Assembly (NCBI GenBank): GCA_005116775.1 | Contig: SWDN01000003.1 | Coordinates: 325,905 to 389,904, forward strand | Direction: 5' to 3' | DNA: 64,000 nucleotides | DNA from: Nitrospira sp. | Lineage (GTDB): Bacteria > Nitrospirota > Nitrospiria > Nitrospirales > Nitrospiraceae | Shown here: positions 18,306 through 28,474 of the stretch, in pieces | Position numbering within the stretch: position 1 is the first letter of the stretch | Layout: each line of letters starts with the position of its first letter | The notes under the pieces: generated by a model | Databases searched by the model: none | The model's input: the letters and a program-made list of their open reading frames with translations, nothing else | Told to the model about the DNA's origin: nothing | Position numbers and translations under genes: made by a program

Positions 18306-19931
18306 ATGTCTTTGCCGATTGAAAAGTCGTCGTCCGATGAGTTGGCGCGAGAAGTCGCCAGACGACGCACCTTTGCCATTATTTCGCACCCAGACGCAGG
18401 AAAAACTACGCTGACCGAGAAGCTTCTCCTCTACGCCGGCGCAGTGCACCTGGCCGGAGCGGTGCATGCGCGGTCCAATCAGCGTGCGTCGAAGTCGGAT
18501 TGGATGGAATTGGAACAGGCGCGCGGAATTTCGATTACTTCTACCGCGCTCCAGTTCGATTATCAGGGTGTGCGGGTCAATCTGCTCGATACACCAGGCC
18601 ACCAGGACTTCAGCGAAGACACCTACCGCACCCTCATGGCCGTCGACAGCGCAGTGATGGTCCTGGACTGCGCCAAAGGCATTGAGCCTCAAACCAAGAA
18701 ACTCTTCGCCGTCTGCCGCAAACGCAACATTCCGATTATGACCTTCATCAATAAAATGGATTTGCCGGGGCGCCATCCCTTCGACCTGATGGAGGAAATC
18801 GAACAGACCTTAGGTATGACAGCGGTCCCGTTCAATTGGCCGATCGGGGAAGGGTCTGGATTTCAAGGATTGTACGATCTGCAAGATCCTCAAGTCCTCT
18901 TCTTCCAGAAAACCTTGCACAATCAGCGGCGGGCGCCGATGCGTGTAGAAACGTTTCCTCATCCAAGCCTGGCCGAGACGCTCGGAGAAGCCTATGGCCC
19001 GCTGCAAGAGGAGATCGCATTGCTGACCGGCGCGGGCACGAAGTTCGATCACGACCGCTTTCTCGCTGGACAACTCACCCCGGTTTTCTTTGGAAGCGCC
19101 CTGACGAACTTCGGGGTCGAACCGTTCTTAAACGGGTTTCTCAGACTTGCACCCCCGCCAGGACCACGCATGAGCTCAGAGGGTCCGGTACAACCGACAG
19201 ACGAGAAGTTCTCCGGCTTTGTCTTCAAAATTCAGGCGAACATGGATCCACAACACCGTGATCGGATGGCATTTTTACGTATCGTCTCCGGTCGATTTGA
19301 GAAGGATATGATGGTCCATCATGCGCGCCTGGATCGAAAGATCCGAATGACGCGACCACACCGGCTCTTCGGCCGTGATCGAGAAACGATTGAGGAGGCC
19401 TACCCGGGTGACGTCGTCGGACTGGTGAACCCCGGCCTCTTTGCCATCGGCGATACGCTCTGCTCTGATACGCCTCGCTTCTTCGATGCAATTCCGCTTT
19501 TCCCCCCTGAATGCTTCGGGGTACTTCGAAGCCAAGACCTCGCCAAGCAGAAGCAATTCCAAAAGGGACTCCAGCAACTCGAAGAAGAAGGAGTCATGCA
19601 GGTGTTCTATTCACCGGATCATGTTCGTCGAGAACCGATCTTAGCCGCGGTGGGAGAACTGCAGTTCGATGTCGTCGCCTCGCGCCTCGAAACAGAATAT
19701 GGTGTCAAGACTACTGTTGAGCGGATGCCCTTTGTTCTCGCCCGCTGGGTGACCGGTGACCCAGACGTGATCGCCAGGATCTACTGGCCGCAGGACACGC
19801 GCCGGCTCGTAGACAAGGATGGCAGGATGGTGATGCTCTTCGGTTCCGAACGGCTGCTCGCGTACTGCGCGAAAGAATATGCATCCCTCAAGTTTCAGTT
19901 GCGTGAGGAAGTTGGAACAACAGAAAGCTAA
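18306..19931 (+). CDS. prfC: Peptide chain release factor 3
   Basis: About 541 residues from the ATG at 18306, preceded by AGAAGGA; an upstream extension of the frame lacks family similarity and crosses the repeat. GTPase motifs are intact: P-loop SHPDAGKTTLTEKLL, switch I around ARGISITST, DTPGHQDFSEDTYR and NKMD. The C-terminal RF3 domain is present (VGELQFDVVASRLETEYG). It is a class II release factor that recycles RF1 and RF2 from the ribosome using GTP. The gene is complete and appears monocistronic, ending before a 3'-end repeat. Confidence 0.95.
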   Translation: MSLPIEKSSSDELAREVARRRTFAIISHPDAGKTTLTEKLLLYAGAVHLAGAVHARSNQRASKSDWMELEQARGISITSTALQFDYQGVRVNLLDTPGHQDFSEDTYRTLMAVDSAVMVLDCAKGIEPQTKKLFAVCRKRNIPIMTFINKMDLPGRHPFDLMEEIEQTLGMTAVPFNWPIGEGSGFQGLYDLQDPQVLFFQKTLHNQRRAPMRVETFPHPSLAETLGEAYGPLQEEIALLTGAGTKFDHDRFLAGQLTPVFFGSALTNFGVEPFLNGFLRLAPPPGPRMSSEGPVQPTDEKFSGFVFKIQANMDPQHRDRMAFLRIVSGRFEKDMMVHHARLDRKIRMTRPHRLFGRDRETIEEAYPGDVVGLVNPGLFAIGDTLCSDTPRFFDAIPLFPPECFGVLRSQDLAKQKQFQKGLQQLEEEGVMQVFYSPDHVRREPILAAVGELQFDVVASRLETEYGVKTTVERMPFVLARWVTGDPDVIARIYWPQDTRRLVDKDGRMVMLFGSERLLAYCAKEYASLKFQLREEVGTTES

Positions 19932-19980
19932 TTGGCACAACCGTCCTACCGTTCCTCTTCACTCCGCGACACATCAATAG

Positions 19981-20076
19981 GTCGTTCGTTTCATTGATCT
20001 AGTTTGTTTGGTTTATCTGCTTAGTCTGGTTCAACCAAATAGACGAGACAAACCAAACAGACCAGCACGACCAACC
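19981..20076. repeat. TTTGGTT-type 3'-end repeat, copy 3
   Basis: Left arm TGATCTAGTTTGTTTGG plus TTTATCTGCTTAG; right arm CAACCAAATAGACGAGAC plus AAACCAAACAGACC. It starts 50 bp after the prfC stop. Confidence 0.7.
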
Positions 20077-20432
20077 ACCCCTCATTCTTCACTGTCGTAC
20101 GCTGTACTCAAACGACTACAGCATCTATCCTCTCAGAAACGCTGAGTTTGACTCAGCGATCTACCGTAACCTCTACAGTTTCCCTACACAATGCCATTTT
20201 CTCATTTCTTCCACGGGTGATTTTCCTCGATTATTGCTCCACTCCTTCTCCTCCTGCGCGGCACATGACTTGCGTAATCACCACAGTGCGAAGGTGAATG
20301 GTCTACCGCTTCGAGATCTCCTCGAGTGGTCGTGTTCGCTGAACAATCTGACATAGACCTGAGCACAGAAGCTGTGAGCTTCTCCGGGAATGGTTTGCCT
20401 GCTGCCGTGGAGAACACAATAGGAGTATCCGT
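20077..20432 (+). other. Leader region of the BACON-protein gene
   Basis: About 355 bp without a gene. It contains a perfect 7-bp palindrome, CGCTGAG TTTGA CTCAGCG (20140-20158), and a GAAGCT...AGCTTC stem near 20370. AGGAG lies 8 bases before the ATG. A cyclic-di-GMP riboswitch was considered but its conserved core was not found. Confidence 0.45.
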
Positions 20433-21425
20433 ATGAACTGGATAAGAGCCATCGCCGGTGTCCTTGTGTTGTGGTCGAGTGCTGCGTGGGGTGCCACGTT
20501 GACGTGGAATGCCAACAATGAACCGGACCTGGCAGGATATCGCGTCTATCGATGCAGTCAGCAGCCCTGCACGCAAACGTCTGGTAATGCGTCTTCTCTC
20601 GCCACACTGGGAACGGCAACGAGTTTCAATATCGGAACGCCGGCAGTGACTCAGTACTATTTCATTACGGCCTATGATTCGGCTAATAATGAGTCGAGCG
20701 CAAGCGGTCTCGCAACCTACACACCCGCCGGAGCTCCGCCACCAGTCGTGCCACCGGTCATCGGGGCAAGTCCGACAAGCCTCTCCTTTGCTTCGACACA
20801 GGGTGGCGCCAACCCTGCGACCCAGACCTTGAGCATCAGCAATACGGGGGGCGGCATGCTCAGCTGGACCACCAGTGAGAATGCCGCCTGGTTGACGCTG
20901 AGTCCATCTTCGGGGACCGGAAACGGAGCCGTGACATTGACGGTGACCACTGGCAGCTTGGCAGCCAGTACGTATCGCAGCACTGTGACAATAAACGCCT
21001 CAGGAGCCTCTTCAGTCAGCGTACCGGTGACGCTCATTGTCGCAACAGCCCCAGTGCCACCGGCCATCGGGATGAGTCCTACGAGCCTCTCCTTTACCAC
21101 AACGCCGGGCGCCAGCCCCGCGACCCAGACCTTGAACATCAGCAACCAGGGGGGCGGTACCTTAACCTGGGCGGCAAGCGATAATGCCCCCTGGCTGACG
21201 TTGGATCGGATTTCCGGCACAGGCAATAGCGTGGTGACAGTAACTGCGGCAGGCGCCTCGACCGTCGGAACTTACAATGGCAGTATCACGCTCAGTGCCA
21301 TCGGAACCTTCTCGGTCACCGTGCCGGTGACGTTAACCATTGTCGCTACAGCCCCCCCTCCACCGCCGCCTCCCCCGGCAGCCCCACCGACTCCAAGCGG
21401 CCTGTACATCAGTGCCGTACAGTAA
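20433..21425 (+). CDS. Secreted FnIII-BACON repeat protein
   Basis: 330 residues. A Sec signal peptide (IRAIAGVLVLWSSAAWGA) is followed by a fibronectin type III domain (about 22-95, LTWNANNEPDLAGYRVYR). Two BACON-like domains follow, each opening SPTSLSF and containing an AxWLTLxxxSGTGN motif (about 110-205 and 212-305). A Pro-rich tail ends the protein. Such proteins are usually exported to the surface and bind carbohydrate or other proteins. No enzyme domain is attached, and the tail of about 25 residues carries no sorting signal I recognise. Confidence 0.8.
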   Translation: MNWIRAIAGVLVLWSSAAWGATLTWNANNEPDLAGYRVYRCSQQPCTQTSGNASSLATLGTATSFNIGTPAVTQYYFITAYDSANNESSASGLATYTPAGAPPPVVPPVIGASPTSLSFASTQGGANPATQTLSISNTGGGMLSWTTSENAAWLTLSPSSGTGNGAVTLTVTTGSLAASTYRSTVTINASGASSVSVPVTLIVATAPVPPAIGMSPTSLSFTTTPGASPATQTLNISNQGGGTLTWAASDNAPWLTLDRISGTGNSVVTVTAAGASTVGTYNGSITLSAIGTFSVTVPVTLTIVATAPPPPPPPPAAPPTPSGLYISAVQ

Positions 21426-21480
21426 GACCTGTTGAATGTAGGGATCAGTAACGTGTTCTTACAGGATAGCTGAGCGAGGT

Positions 21481-21545
21481 GGGTTGATCTGGTTCATCTG
21501 GTTGGTCTCGTTTGTTTGGTTGAACGAGACCAACCAGATAACGGT
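21481..21545. repeat. TTTGGTT-type 3'-end repeat, copy 4 (near-perfect hairpin)
   Basis: TGGTTGGTCTCGTTTG (21500-21515) pairs almost perfectly with GAACGAGACCAACCA (21522-21536). It lies between the convergent ends of the BACON gene and the SF2 helicase gene. Confidence 0.75.
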
Positions 21546-21553
21546 CTTCTTCT

Positions 21554-21577
21554 GGCGGACTTTTTTGAGCATCCTGC
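21554..21577. repeat. Half copy of the GGATGCT palindrome
   Basis: GGCGGACTTTTTTGAGCATC followed by CTGC matches the right end of the complete element at 46685-46809. It abuts the stop codon of the minus-strand helicase gene. Confidence 0.6.
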
Positions 21578-23160
21578 TAGGCTCGACCGCCGTCAAAACC
21601 GGTATCTCGCCATTTTTCCAGCAGCGCAATGCGGCGCACGAGCTGCGCGACGGTTGCCTGATCGACTCGGCCACCGGTTCGTTTGATGAGTTCTGCATTG
21701 AGTCGGCGATGATCGATCCCAACCTTTCGCGCCACAGCGCCGACGAGGGCGCGATGCAGATCCCGCAACTCATTTTTCTTGTCATGGAGCGGCACGCTCA
21801 ATTCCACAGCATCTTTGCCGGAGCCTACCGATTCCACTTCATCTCCTCCAATGAGTGCATCCATCCTGGCTACCCCATGCAAGGGGATGTACTCTTTCAA
21901 GGACGTGGCGGCTGTACCGAACAATGTTCGCTGCACGGAGGGCATGACGTCCTCCAGTACATGGTCTCGTTCAGCCTTGATCTGTCTTGCATAGTGAACA
22001 AGCGTGGCGTCTTTCGGAAGATAGAGCCAAGCCCGCTGCGGCATCGGCACATGCTCTTGCATCCGGACGAATCGCCCGACGACTTGCCGGAAATACATTT
22101 CTGTCAGGACGTTTGTGGCATAGACGCCGATACGGAGCCTCGGAATATCGACACCCTCGCTCACCATGTTCACCGCGACGAGCCACTGCTGGGTCTTATG
22201 ACGCGCAAACGTGGCAATCGTTTTTGAGGCAGACGGATCGTCTGAAATAGCCACCTGCGCGCAGCTTCCCGTGATACGTTCCACCAGATTCGCCACCTGC
22301 CTGGCATGGTCCTGATTCATGGCGACGATAAGCCCACCGGCATCCGGCTGCTCCTGTTTGCGGAGCCGACGCAACTCGGCATGAGCATCGGTGATGACCG
22401 GGCCCAGCCAGCTATCTTGCAAGAGTGCGGTCTTCAGCCGCTCACGCTGCAACTCGAAGGTGAGCCCATCCTCAAACGTCGCTCGATGTTCCCGACCTTC
22501 CGAGAGCCACGTCAATTCTCCCTCGTAACTCGGAAAGAGAATCGGACGGCAGACGCATTCGCGAATCGCGTCGGCATACCCATACGTGAAGTCAGCCAGG
22601 CTTTCTCCCTGCTCATACGTCACGTAGGGAATCGGGTTATTGTCGGAGCGAAAGGGAGTGCCAGATAGGGCCAGACGAAACACCGCCTCTTCGAATGCCT
22701 CCCGCAACGCATTGCCCCAATCCTTTCCTTCGCCCGCATGATGCAACTCGTCGAAGATGAGCAGTGTGGGACGATTCCGGCACGCTCGCTGAAATACGCC
22801 AGGCGCAAGACAGACTTGTTGATACGTCACGACTGCGCCATGGTAATCGCGCGCTTCAATAGCCTGCTCGTTCGTCAGAGCCGGGTCCAGTTGAATTCCC
22901 ACCAGGCCGGCAGCGGTCGCCCATTGCGTGCGCAGATGATTGGTCGGACAGATGACCAGCACACGGCTGACCACGCGATCTGCCAAATACTGATGGGCAA
23001 TCCGAAGGGCGAAGCGTGTTTTTCCTGAAGCGGGCGTCGCCGTTGCAAGAAAATCAGGGCGAGCATGAGTGAGCACGCTCGACACCGCGCGGGCCTGCCA
23101 TTCACGCAGTTTTGCCGTCCAGGGAGACAGAGTCACAAGATCCTCCACCGATGGGGACAC
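21577..23160 (-). CDS. Superfamily II DEAD/DEAH-type helicase
   Basis: 527 residues. Motif I is TPASGKTRFAL, motif Ia TNHLRTQW, motif II FDELHHAG, motif III LSGTPFRSD. The second RecA lobe has VNMVSEGVDIPRL and VVGRFVRM (motifs V and VI). The layout resembles COG1061 helicases and the helicase subunits of some restriction systems. No nuclease, methylase or defence partner is encoded nearby, so I call it only a DNA/RNA helicase. The C-terminal 100 residues have no known domain. The gene looks intact. Confidence 0.8.
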   Translation of the reverse strand: MSPSVEDLVTLSPWTAKLREWQARAVSSVLTHARPDFLATATPASGKTRFALRIAHQYLADRVVSRVLVICPTNHLRTQWATAAGLVGIQLDPALTNEQAIEARDYHGAVVTYQQVCLAPGVFQRACRNRPTLLIFDELHHAGEGKDWGNALREAFEEAVFRLALSGTPFRSDNNPIPYVTYEQGESLADFTYGYADAIRECVCRPILFPSYEGELTWLSEGREHRATFEDGLTFELQRERLKTALLQDSWLGPVITDAHAELRRLRKQEQPDAGGLIVAMNQDHARQVANLVERITGSCAQVAISDDPSASKTIATFARHKTQQWLVAVNMVSEGVDIPRLRIGVYATNVLTEMYFRQVVGRFVRMQEHVPMPQRAWLYLPKDATLVHYARQIKAERDHVLEDVMPSVQRTLFGTAATSLKEYIPLHGVARMDALIGGDEVESVGSGKDAVELSVPLHDKKNELRDLHRALVGAVARKVGIDHRRLNAELIKRTGGRVDQATVAQLVRRIALLEKWRDTGFDGGRA

Positions 23161-23408
23161 TCTGAGCTACCCCCGATTTCGTACTGTCTCTCATTGGAGA
23201 CTCTGCAAATTGCGCCATCACTCGACAAAGCGCATCACGCATCTCCAGCCCTGCCAATCTGCACTCTTTCGCTTCACGCTGTATTCAAAGGAAATTCGGG
23301 GAATGAAACGGAGCAGCAATCGGCACTTTTCTTGCGTTGCTTCTTCCTTACTTTATGATAGACGCAGCCTTACTGAGTCTGTCTCACAAGAGGACCTCTC
23401 GTAGCCGA

Positions 23409-25577
23409 ATGGAAAATCAGACCCCTATTGCCAAGACTCCATCCGTTTTCGGTCATGCGCCCTCGCTCATTTCCGTCACGACAAACCGATTTCCTGTGTG
23501 GATGAGCCGTCATCCTATTCAATGGCTCGTCTCCGTGGCCGCTCTCATCGCGCTGCTGACGCTGCTATGCCTGGGCTGGATCGCGTACACGGTCCAGCAT
23601 GGGCTCATCCAGTCCAGTGGGGAGCGCCTCGTACAAGCAGCCACACATGCCGCACAGCAGTTAGACTCATCAATCCTGGAACGATATCGCGATATACAGC
23701 TCCTCTCGACGACTCCGATGGTCCAAGGCCAGAGCCCAGAGGCGCTGAAGGCCTATCTCCGCAGACTGGCGCGCAGCCATCCAGCCTATCGATGGATTGG
23801 TGTCACAGATTCGCAAGGAAAAATTATTGCCTCAACAGATCCCTCCCTCGATTCACCGGACCAGAGCCGGCATCTCTGGGTTCAGCAAGCACGCACCCTT
23901 ACCGACGCGAACATTCTGGACGCACAGACAGGCGAAACATCTGGAGAGACCTTGGCTATCACGATCGTCGCGCCCCTACATAGTCCCGATCGGAAATTTC
24001 TCGGCGCCATCTCGGCAGTGCTGGACATCCCTTCTCTGATGACCCCCCTGAACACGACGGTAGATACGCTCAAGAGCTCCGAATGGACCGGAAAATCGCA
24101 TGTGGAATATCATGTCGTCAACAAGAACGGTGATCTGGTGGCCAGCTCGACGGTGTACGAGGGTGGCAATCTTAAACAGCTCGGCCTCCCTTCAGCAGCA
24201 TTAGTGAAGCAACAAGAGCGGGGTTTCATCGAGGAGACGGATCTTCACCGCGGCATCTCCGTCATTACCGCCTATGCGCAGGTTGCCGTAGCCAACACCG
24301 CCCCTCCTCAATCCTGGGGCATCTTGATTCATATCGATCGTGAAAATGTCCTGACCCCTATTCGGTCGTTTCTTAAGGAATTGTCGGTCCTGGCCATTCT
24401 GATACTTCTTCCCTTGCTTGGTCTTGTGTTGGGAATGACCAAGACGCTTCACGAAGAATTGAGCGCCACAAAACGGGAATTCCAGCGAGCCTCCGACGCA
24501 GAAACGGTGCTCAGGAAACGAACCGAGACTCTCCATGCGCTGATCGTGGCCGCACAGTGTTTGGCCGCTGAACAACATATCGACGGATTGCTCCGCCAAC
24601 TCCTTCATCTGGCAAAGCAGAACACCGGCGCGCGGTATGCAGCCCTTGTTATTTACGAAGGCAATACGCATGCATCGATACAGTTCTTGACCGCTGGAAC
24701 CGATGAGGCAGCGGCCCACGCCATCCGGCTGATTCCGTTCAGTCAGATAACGCAGGAATTCCTCAGACAAGGGAATGGCGTCATCCGTCTGGCTCATCTG
24801 AGAGCACATTGGGACGCCAGCGAGCTTCCCCAAGAGCATGCCCCTTTGACGTCATTTCTCGGCGTACAGATTCGGTGCCATGACCAATCCTTCGGCCACC
24901 TCTCTCTCGCTAACAAAGCGACGCCTCACGGCGACAAAGGCGAGTTCAGCGCCATGGACGAACAGCTTCTCATCACCCTCGTCGCCCAGGCCGGCACCGC
25001 AATCCAGAATCTGCAACTTCTCCATGACTCCAAGCAGCAGGCCAGACACGATTCCTTGACCGGGTTGCTGAATCATTCGACGACATTGACAGTCTTAACC
25101 CAGGAACTTTTACGGGCGGAACGAAGCCGTCAACCTCTTGCAATCCTCATCGCCGACCTCGACCATTTCAAGCAAGTCAACGATACCTACGGCCATCTCA
25201 TAGGCGATCTTGTCCTTCGAGAAACTGCAAAGCGCCTCCGCGAAGCCTCACGCCTCTACGATCTCGTCGGACGGATCGGCGGCGAAGAATTCTTGATCGT
25301 CGTTCCCAATTGCGATCTGGATGCGTTACGAGAATGCGCCGAACGCTTTCGATCATCCATCAGCAACCAGCCGTTCGAGACACAGAACGGACCACTTGCC
25401 GTCACAGTGAGTATCGGCGCAACGGTCTGGTCGTCCGAACACCCGGTGAGCCAAGACCTCTTGCGCAAGATGGCCGACTACGCTCTCTACCGCGTCAAAC
25501 ATAACGGCAGGAACGGGGTAGACATCGTTCCTCACCCGCAGGTAGTTGAGATGAACGAGATGAGAAAAACAGCGTAA
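23409..25577 (+). CDS. Diguanylate cyclase with periplasmic sensor and GAF domain
   Basis: About 722 residues from ATG 23409, the best of several possible starts. Helix 1 (about 37-60) and helix 2 (about 325-345) bracket a periplasmic dCache-like region containing YRWIGVTDSQGKIIASTDP. A coiled coil leads to a GAF domain (about 375-530) and a GGDEF domain with active site GGEEF. An RxxD inhibitory site (RLYD) lies five residues before it, so feedback by c-di-GMP is likely. It should make c-di-GMP in response to an external signal; the PilZ protein at 3 kb and the HD-GYP protein at 51 kb are possible receiver and degrader. It is monocistronic. Confidence 0.88.
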   Translation: MENQTPIAKTPSVFGHAPSLISVTTNRFPVWMSRHPIQWLVSVAALIALLTLLCLGWIAYTVQHGLIQSSGERLVQAATHAAQQLDSSILERYRDIQLLSTTPMVQGQSPEALKAYLRRLARSHPAYRWIGVTDSQGKIIASTDPSLDSPDQSRHLWVQQARTLTDANILDAQTGETSGETLAITIVAPLHSPDRKFLGAISAVLDIPSLMTPLNTTVDTLKSSEWTGKSHVEYHVVNKNGDLVASSTVYEGGNLKQLGLPSAALVKQQERGFIEETDLHRGISVITAYAQVAVANTAPPQSWGILIHIDRENVLTPIRSFLKELSVLAILILLPLLGLVLGMTKTLHEELSATKREFQRASDAETVLRKRTETLHALIVAAQCLAAEQHIDGLLRQLLHLAKQNTGARYAALVIYEGNTHASIQFLTAGTDEAAAHAIRLIPFSQITQEFLRQGNGVIRLAHLRAHWDASELPQEHAPLTSFLGVQIRCHDQSFGHLSLANKATPHGDKGEFSAMDEQLLITLVAQAGTAIQNLQLLHDSKQQARHDSLTGLLNHSTTLTVLTQELLRAERSRQPLAILIADLDHFKQVNDTYGHLIGDLVLRETAKRLREASRLYDLVGRIGGEEFLIVVPNCDLDALRECAERFRSSISNQPFETQNGPLAVTVSIGATVWSSEHPVSQDLLRKMADYALYRVKHNGRNGVDIVPHPQVVEMNEMRKTA

Positions 25578-25635
25578 CCGCTCTATCGCTCCTCCACTAC
25601 GCAAGAGCACAGAAGATCCGTAACCCACCAATTCG

Positions 25636-26304
25636 TTATCCCCATCGCATTTTTAATTCAGGGAACTTTGCCTTGTAATCGGCATGACTGGTACGAATCA
25701 CATTCAAGGCTTCTTCGCGACCATACAGGCTCGTAATTTCCACTTTATGCTGGATAGTGCCAGGCGCACTTTTGTAGGTTAGGAAATAGTGCTGCAGTCG
25801 GTCGATGAGCGACAATGGAACCTGGCTGATATCGGTATAGCTTCCGTAGGTCGCATCATCTTTCATGACGGCGATAATTTTGTCATCCGCTTCGCCATCG
25901 TCGGCCAAACTGAACCCTCCAATAGGCAAGGCCGTGAGAAGAATGTCGCTGTGTGGAATGGTCTTCTCAGTAAGCACACAGATATCGAGGGGATCACCAT
26001 CCCCCACAACGCCCGTACGCTTAGCTCGTGCGGCAAACAATGCTGCGACGCCTTCACCGGAATAGGTTTGTGGCACCAGTCCATAATAGACAGGACAATA
26101 ATTGGAGAAGCGCTGAGGTCGATCAACTTTGAGGAAACCACTTACCTTATCAACTTCATACTTCACCGTATCAGTCGGCACGATTTCAATGTATGCCGTC
26201 ACCACTTCCGGGGCCTGGTCTCCAATAGGAACCCCATGCCAGGGATGCGCTCTGAACATCAGGCTCATCAGTCGTAGCACAGAATCGGCTTGGTTGCCGC
26301 TCAT
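25636..26304 (-). CDS. ppa: Inorganic pyrophosphatase
   Basis: About 222 residues from ATG 26304, preceded by GGAGGGAG. The family I signature GDGDPLDICVLTE supplies Mg2+-binding Asp residues, and YGLVPQTYSG and DDKIIAVMKDD are the usual flanking motifs. It hydrolyses pyrophosphate to drive biosynthesis. It is slightly longer than the about 175-residue E. coli enzyme, with an extended C-terminus, as in some family I members. Confidence 0.9.
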   Translation of the reverse strand: MSGNQADSVLRLMSLMFRAHPWHGVPIGDQAPEVVTAYIEIVPTDTVKYEVDKVSGFLKVDRPQRFSNYCPVYYGLVPQTYSGEGVAALFAARAKRTGVVGDGDPLDICVLTEKTIPHSDILLTALPIGGFSLADDGEADDKIIAVMKDDATYGSYTDISQVPLSLIDRLQHYFLTYKSAPGTIQHKVEITSLYGREEALNVIRTSHADYKAKFPELKMRWG

Positions 26305-26559
26305 AACTTCTCCCTCCATTGACTGCTCTGAAAATAGGAGCCGACTGCGTAGGACGGATGGGTATTGGACAGGAGGAGAGTTGTAGCTGTCGCCCAGCGA
26401 TCCAGACCCACACTATTGCGCACCGATCATCGTGTCTCGCACGAAGTCTCAGGCTACTATCAGACTTAGATAACCCTCTGGGACTTCCTAATTCTTCTTA
26501 AAAAGGCTGGCATGGTGACCCTCCACTACAGGCATTAAACGAACCTGGGGAACCTTCAG

Positions 26560-28326
26560 CTACCTCCCACCCCGTGGTTGCTCCAGAAACAGTCGCACCG
26601 CTACTTTCTGCCCTTTGATTCTGGTTCGACTGAGAGTTGCGATAATCTCTCGTGCCAAGACTTCAGGCACCTCTACCAGTGAAAACCGATCCATCACTTC
26701 GACAGCCCCGATCACGTTTGAATTAAGTCCGGCCTCGTTAGCAATCGCCCCGACGAGATCGCCTGGCCTGATACCGGCTTCCTTGCCTGCGCCGATATAC
26801 ACCTTGGCCATACCCGCTGTCCGTCCACCGCGACTAGGCTGGGTGAAGGATCTGCCAGGCCCTTCTCTGGGCATCATGCCGCCAGCCCGACCTCGTGGAT
26901 CTCCCATGGGACGGCGAGCCATTGACGGCCTCTCCGGAGGCCTGGACGACAGTGCCGGGATATCCTGTTCTTTGCGCTCCCCACCCTGTATGCGAAAAAG
27001 GAGTTTCATAGCTGCCGCCGCCACCTCCAGAGGATCTCCCTGTTCGGTGAGCGATGCCGCCACGGCCCGGAACAGGTCCAGGTCGCCGGCTGCAAGCACC
27101 TCTTCAATGGCACTCTTGGTTCGCGCAAGCCGCTTTGTGCGAAGGTCTGCGACGGTCGGCACTTGCGTGACGACAATTTTGGCTTTCGTAAGCTGCTCGA
27201 TGTTCCACAACAGCCGTTGCTCGCGCGGGTCGATGACGGTGATCGCCGCTCCCTCACGCCCAGCCCGCCCCGTCCGACCGATCCGATGGACATAGCTCTC
27301 CGGCGATGTGGGCAGATCGTAGTTCACCACGTGCGAGACAGACGGAATATCCAGCCCTCGCGCCGCCACATCGGTGGCGATCAGGAGTTCGGTCTGCCCG
27401 GACCGGAACGAATTCATCACGCGATCGCGCTGAGGCTGATTCATCCCGCCATGGATGGCTTCGGCCTTGTGCCCACGTCCTGTCAACATGGCGGTGAGTT
27501 CATCCACTTCGATCCGCGTGCGGCAAAACACGAGAGCCGACTTCGGAGCTTCCATATCCAAAATGCGAGCCAGCGCCGCTTCTTTATACTGCCGAGCCAC
27601 GATATAGGCTGTTTGATGGACACGCGGCGCAGCCCCCGCTTTGAGCGGCTCCTTAGCGATCTTGATCTCGACCGGTTCCTTGAGATGGCGTTTGGCAATG
27701 GCGGCGATCCGTGACGGCATGGTGGCGGAGAACAGCGCGGTCTGCCGCTCTTTAGGCGTCTGTTCCAAAATAGCGTCTAGATCCTCGGCAAATCCCATGT
27801 CCAGCATCTCATCAGCTTCATCCAGCACGACCGTCTGAATCGTCTTGAGCTGCAAGGTCTTTCGTCGGATATGATCCAGCGCCCGTCCGGGCGTTGCGAC
27901 GATGACATCGACCCCGCGCCTGAGCGCATGGAGCTGCGGGCCGATGGCCTGCCCTCCGTAGATCGGAAGCACCGAAACCCGCAACTCTTTGCCATAGCGT
28001 GTGACGGCTTCGCCGACCTGTATGGCCAACTCTCTGGTCGGTACAAGGATCAGTGCGGAGGGACAGCGCCGCGCTGAATGGGCGATGCGCTGGACCAGCG
28101 GCAACGTGAAGGCCGCCGTCTTACCAGTTCCGGTCGCCGCTTGGCCCAAGAGATCGCGGCCAGCCAACAACGGAGGGATAGCTTCCCGTTGGATCGGCGT
28201 GGGCTCTTCATAGCCCAACGTGTCGAGGGTGGTCAGCAAGGCTGCTTCCAAGCCCAGCGCCGCGAAACCTGGAGAAAAGCCCTTCGCAGACGTTTCTGTC
28301 GGTGGATGCGTGGTGTCATGCTTCAT
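26560..28326 (-). CDS. DEAD-box RNA helicase with DbpA-type RNA-binding domain
   Basis: About 588 residues from ATG 28326. All core motifs are present: Q-motif GYEEPTPIQREAIPPLL, ATGTGKTAAF, PTRELAIQVGE, DEADEMLDMGF, SATMP, TDVAARGLDIPSVSHVVNYD and HRIGRTGRAG. The C-terminal about 75 residues (KVYIGAGKEAGIRPGDLVGAI) form a DbpA-like RNA recognition fold, preceded by an Arg/Gly/Pro-rich linker. This is the DeaD/CsdA layout, implicated in ribosome assembly and cold-stress RNA unwinding. The gene is complete. Confidence 0.88.
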   Translation of the reverse strand: MKHDTTHPPTETSAKGFSPGFAALGLEAALLTTLDTLGYEEPTPIQREAIPPLLAGRDLLGQAATGTGKTAAFTLPLVQRIAHSARRCPSALILVPTRELAIQVGEAVTRYGKELRVSVLPIYGGQAIGPQLHALRRGVDVIVATPGRALDHIRRKTLQLKTIQTVVLDEADEMLDMGFAEDLDAILEQTPKERQTALFSATMPSRIAAIAKRHLKEPVEIKIAKEPLKAGAAPRVHQTAYIVARQYKEAALARILDMEAPKSALVFCRTRIEVDELTAMLTGRGHKAEAIHGGMNQPQRDRVMNSFRSGQTELLIATDVAARGLDIPSVSHVVNYDLPTSPESYVHRIGRTGRAGREGAAITVIDPREQRLLWNIEQLTKAKIVVTQVPTVADLRTKRLARTKSAIEEVLAAGDLDLFRAVAASLTEQGDPLEVAAAAMKLLFRIQGGERKEQDIPALSSRPPERPSMARRPMGDPRGRAGGMMPREGPGRSFTQPSRGGRTAGMAKVYIGAGKEAGIRPGDLVGAIANEAGLNSNVIGAVEVMDRFSLVEVPEVLAREIIATLSRTRIKGQKVAVRLFLEQPRGGR

Positions 28327-28474
28327 AGAATTTTTTGGCAGCCTTTGTAAATCGTTTCCAGCGTGATTGATGACCAAACGATGACCGACTTCGCTTTCAC
28401 TCTCTTACTCAAGCGAGTGGGCCAAGGTTGCTCTCCAATTGTGCACGTCTTTCTCACCCTCTTCATCCTTCGGA

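Noticed and set aside
20200-20432. Cyclic-di-GMP riboswitch before the BACON-protein gene
   Set aside because: The conserved core of GEMM-type riboswitches could not be located; only generic hairpins are present.
21577-23160. Restriction or anti-phage system around the SF2 helicase
   Set aside because: No methylase, nuclease or other defence gene in the neighbourhood.
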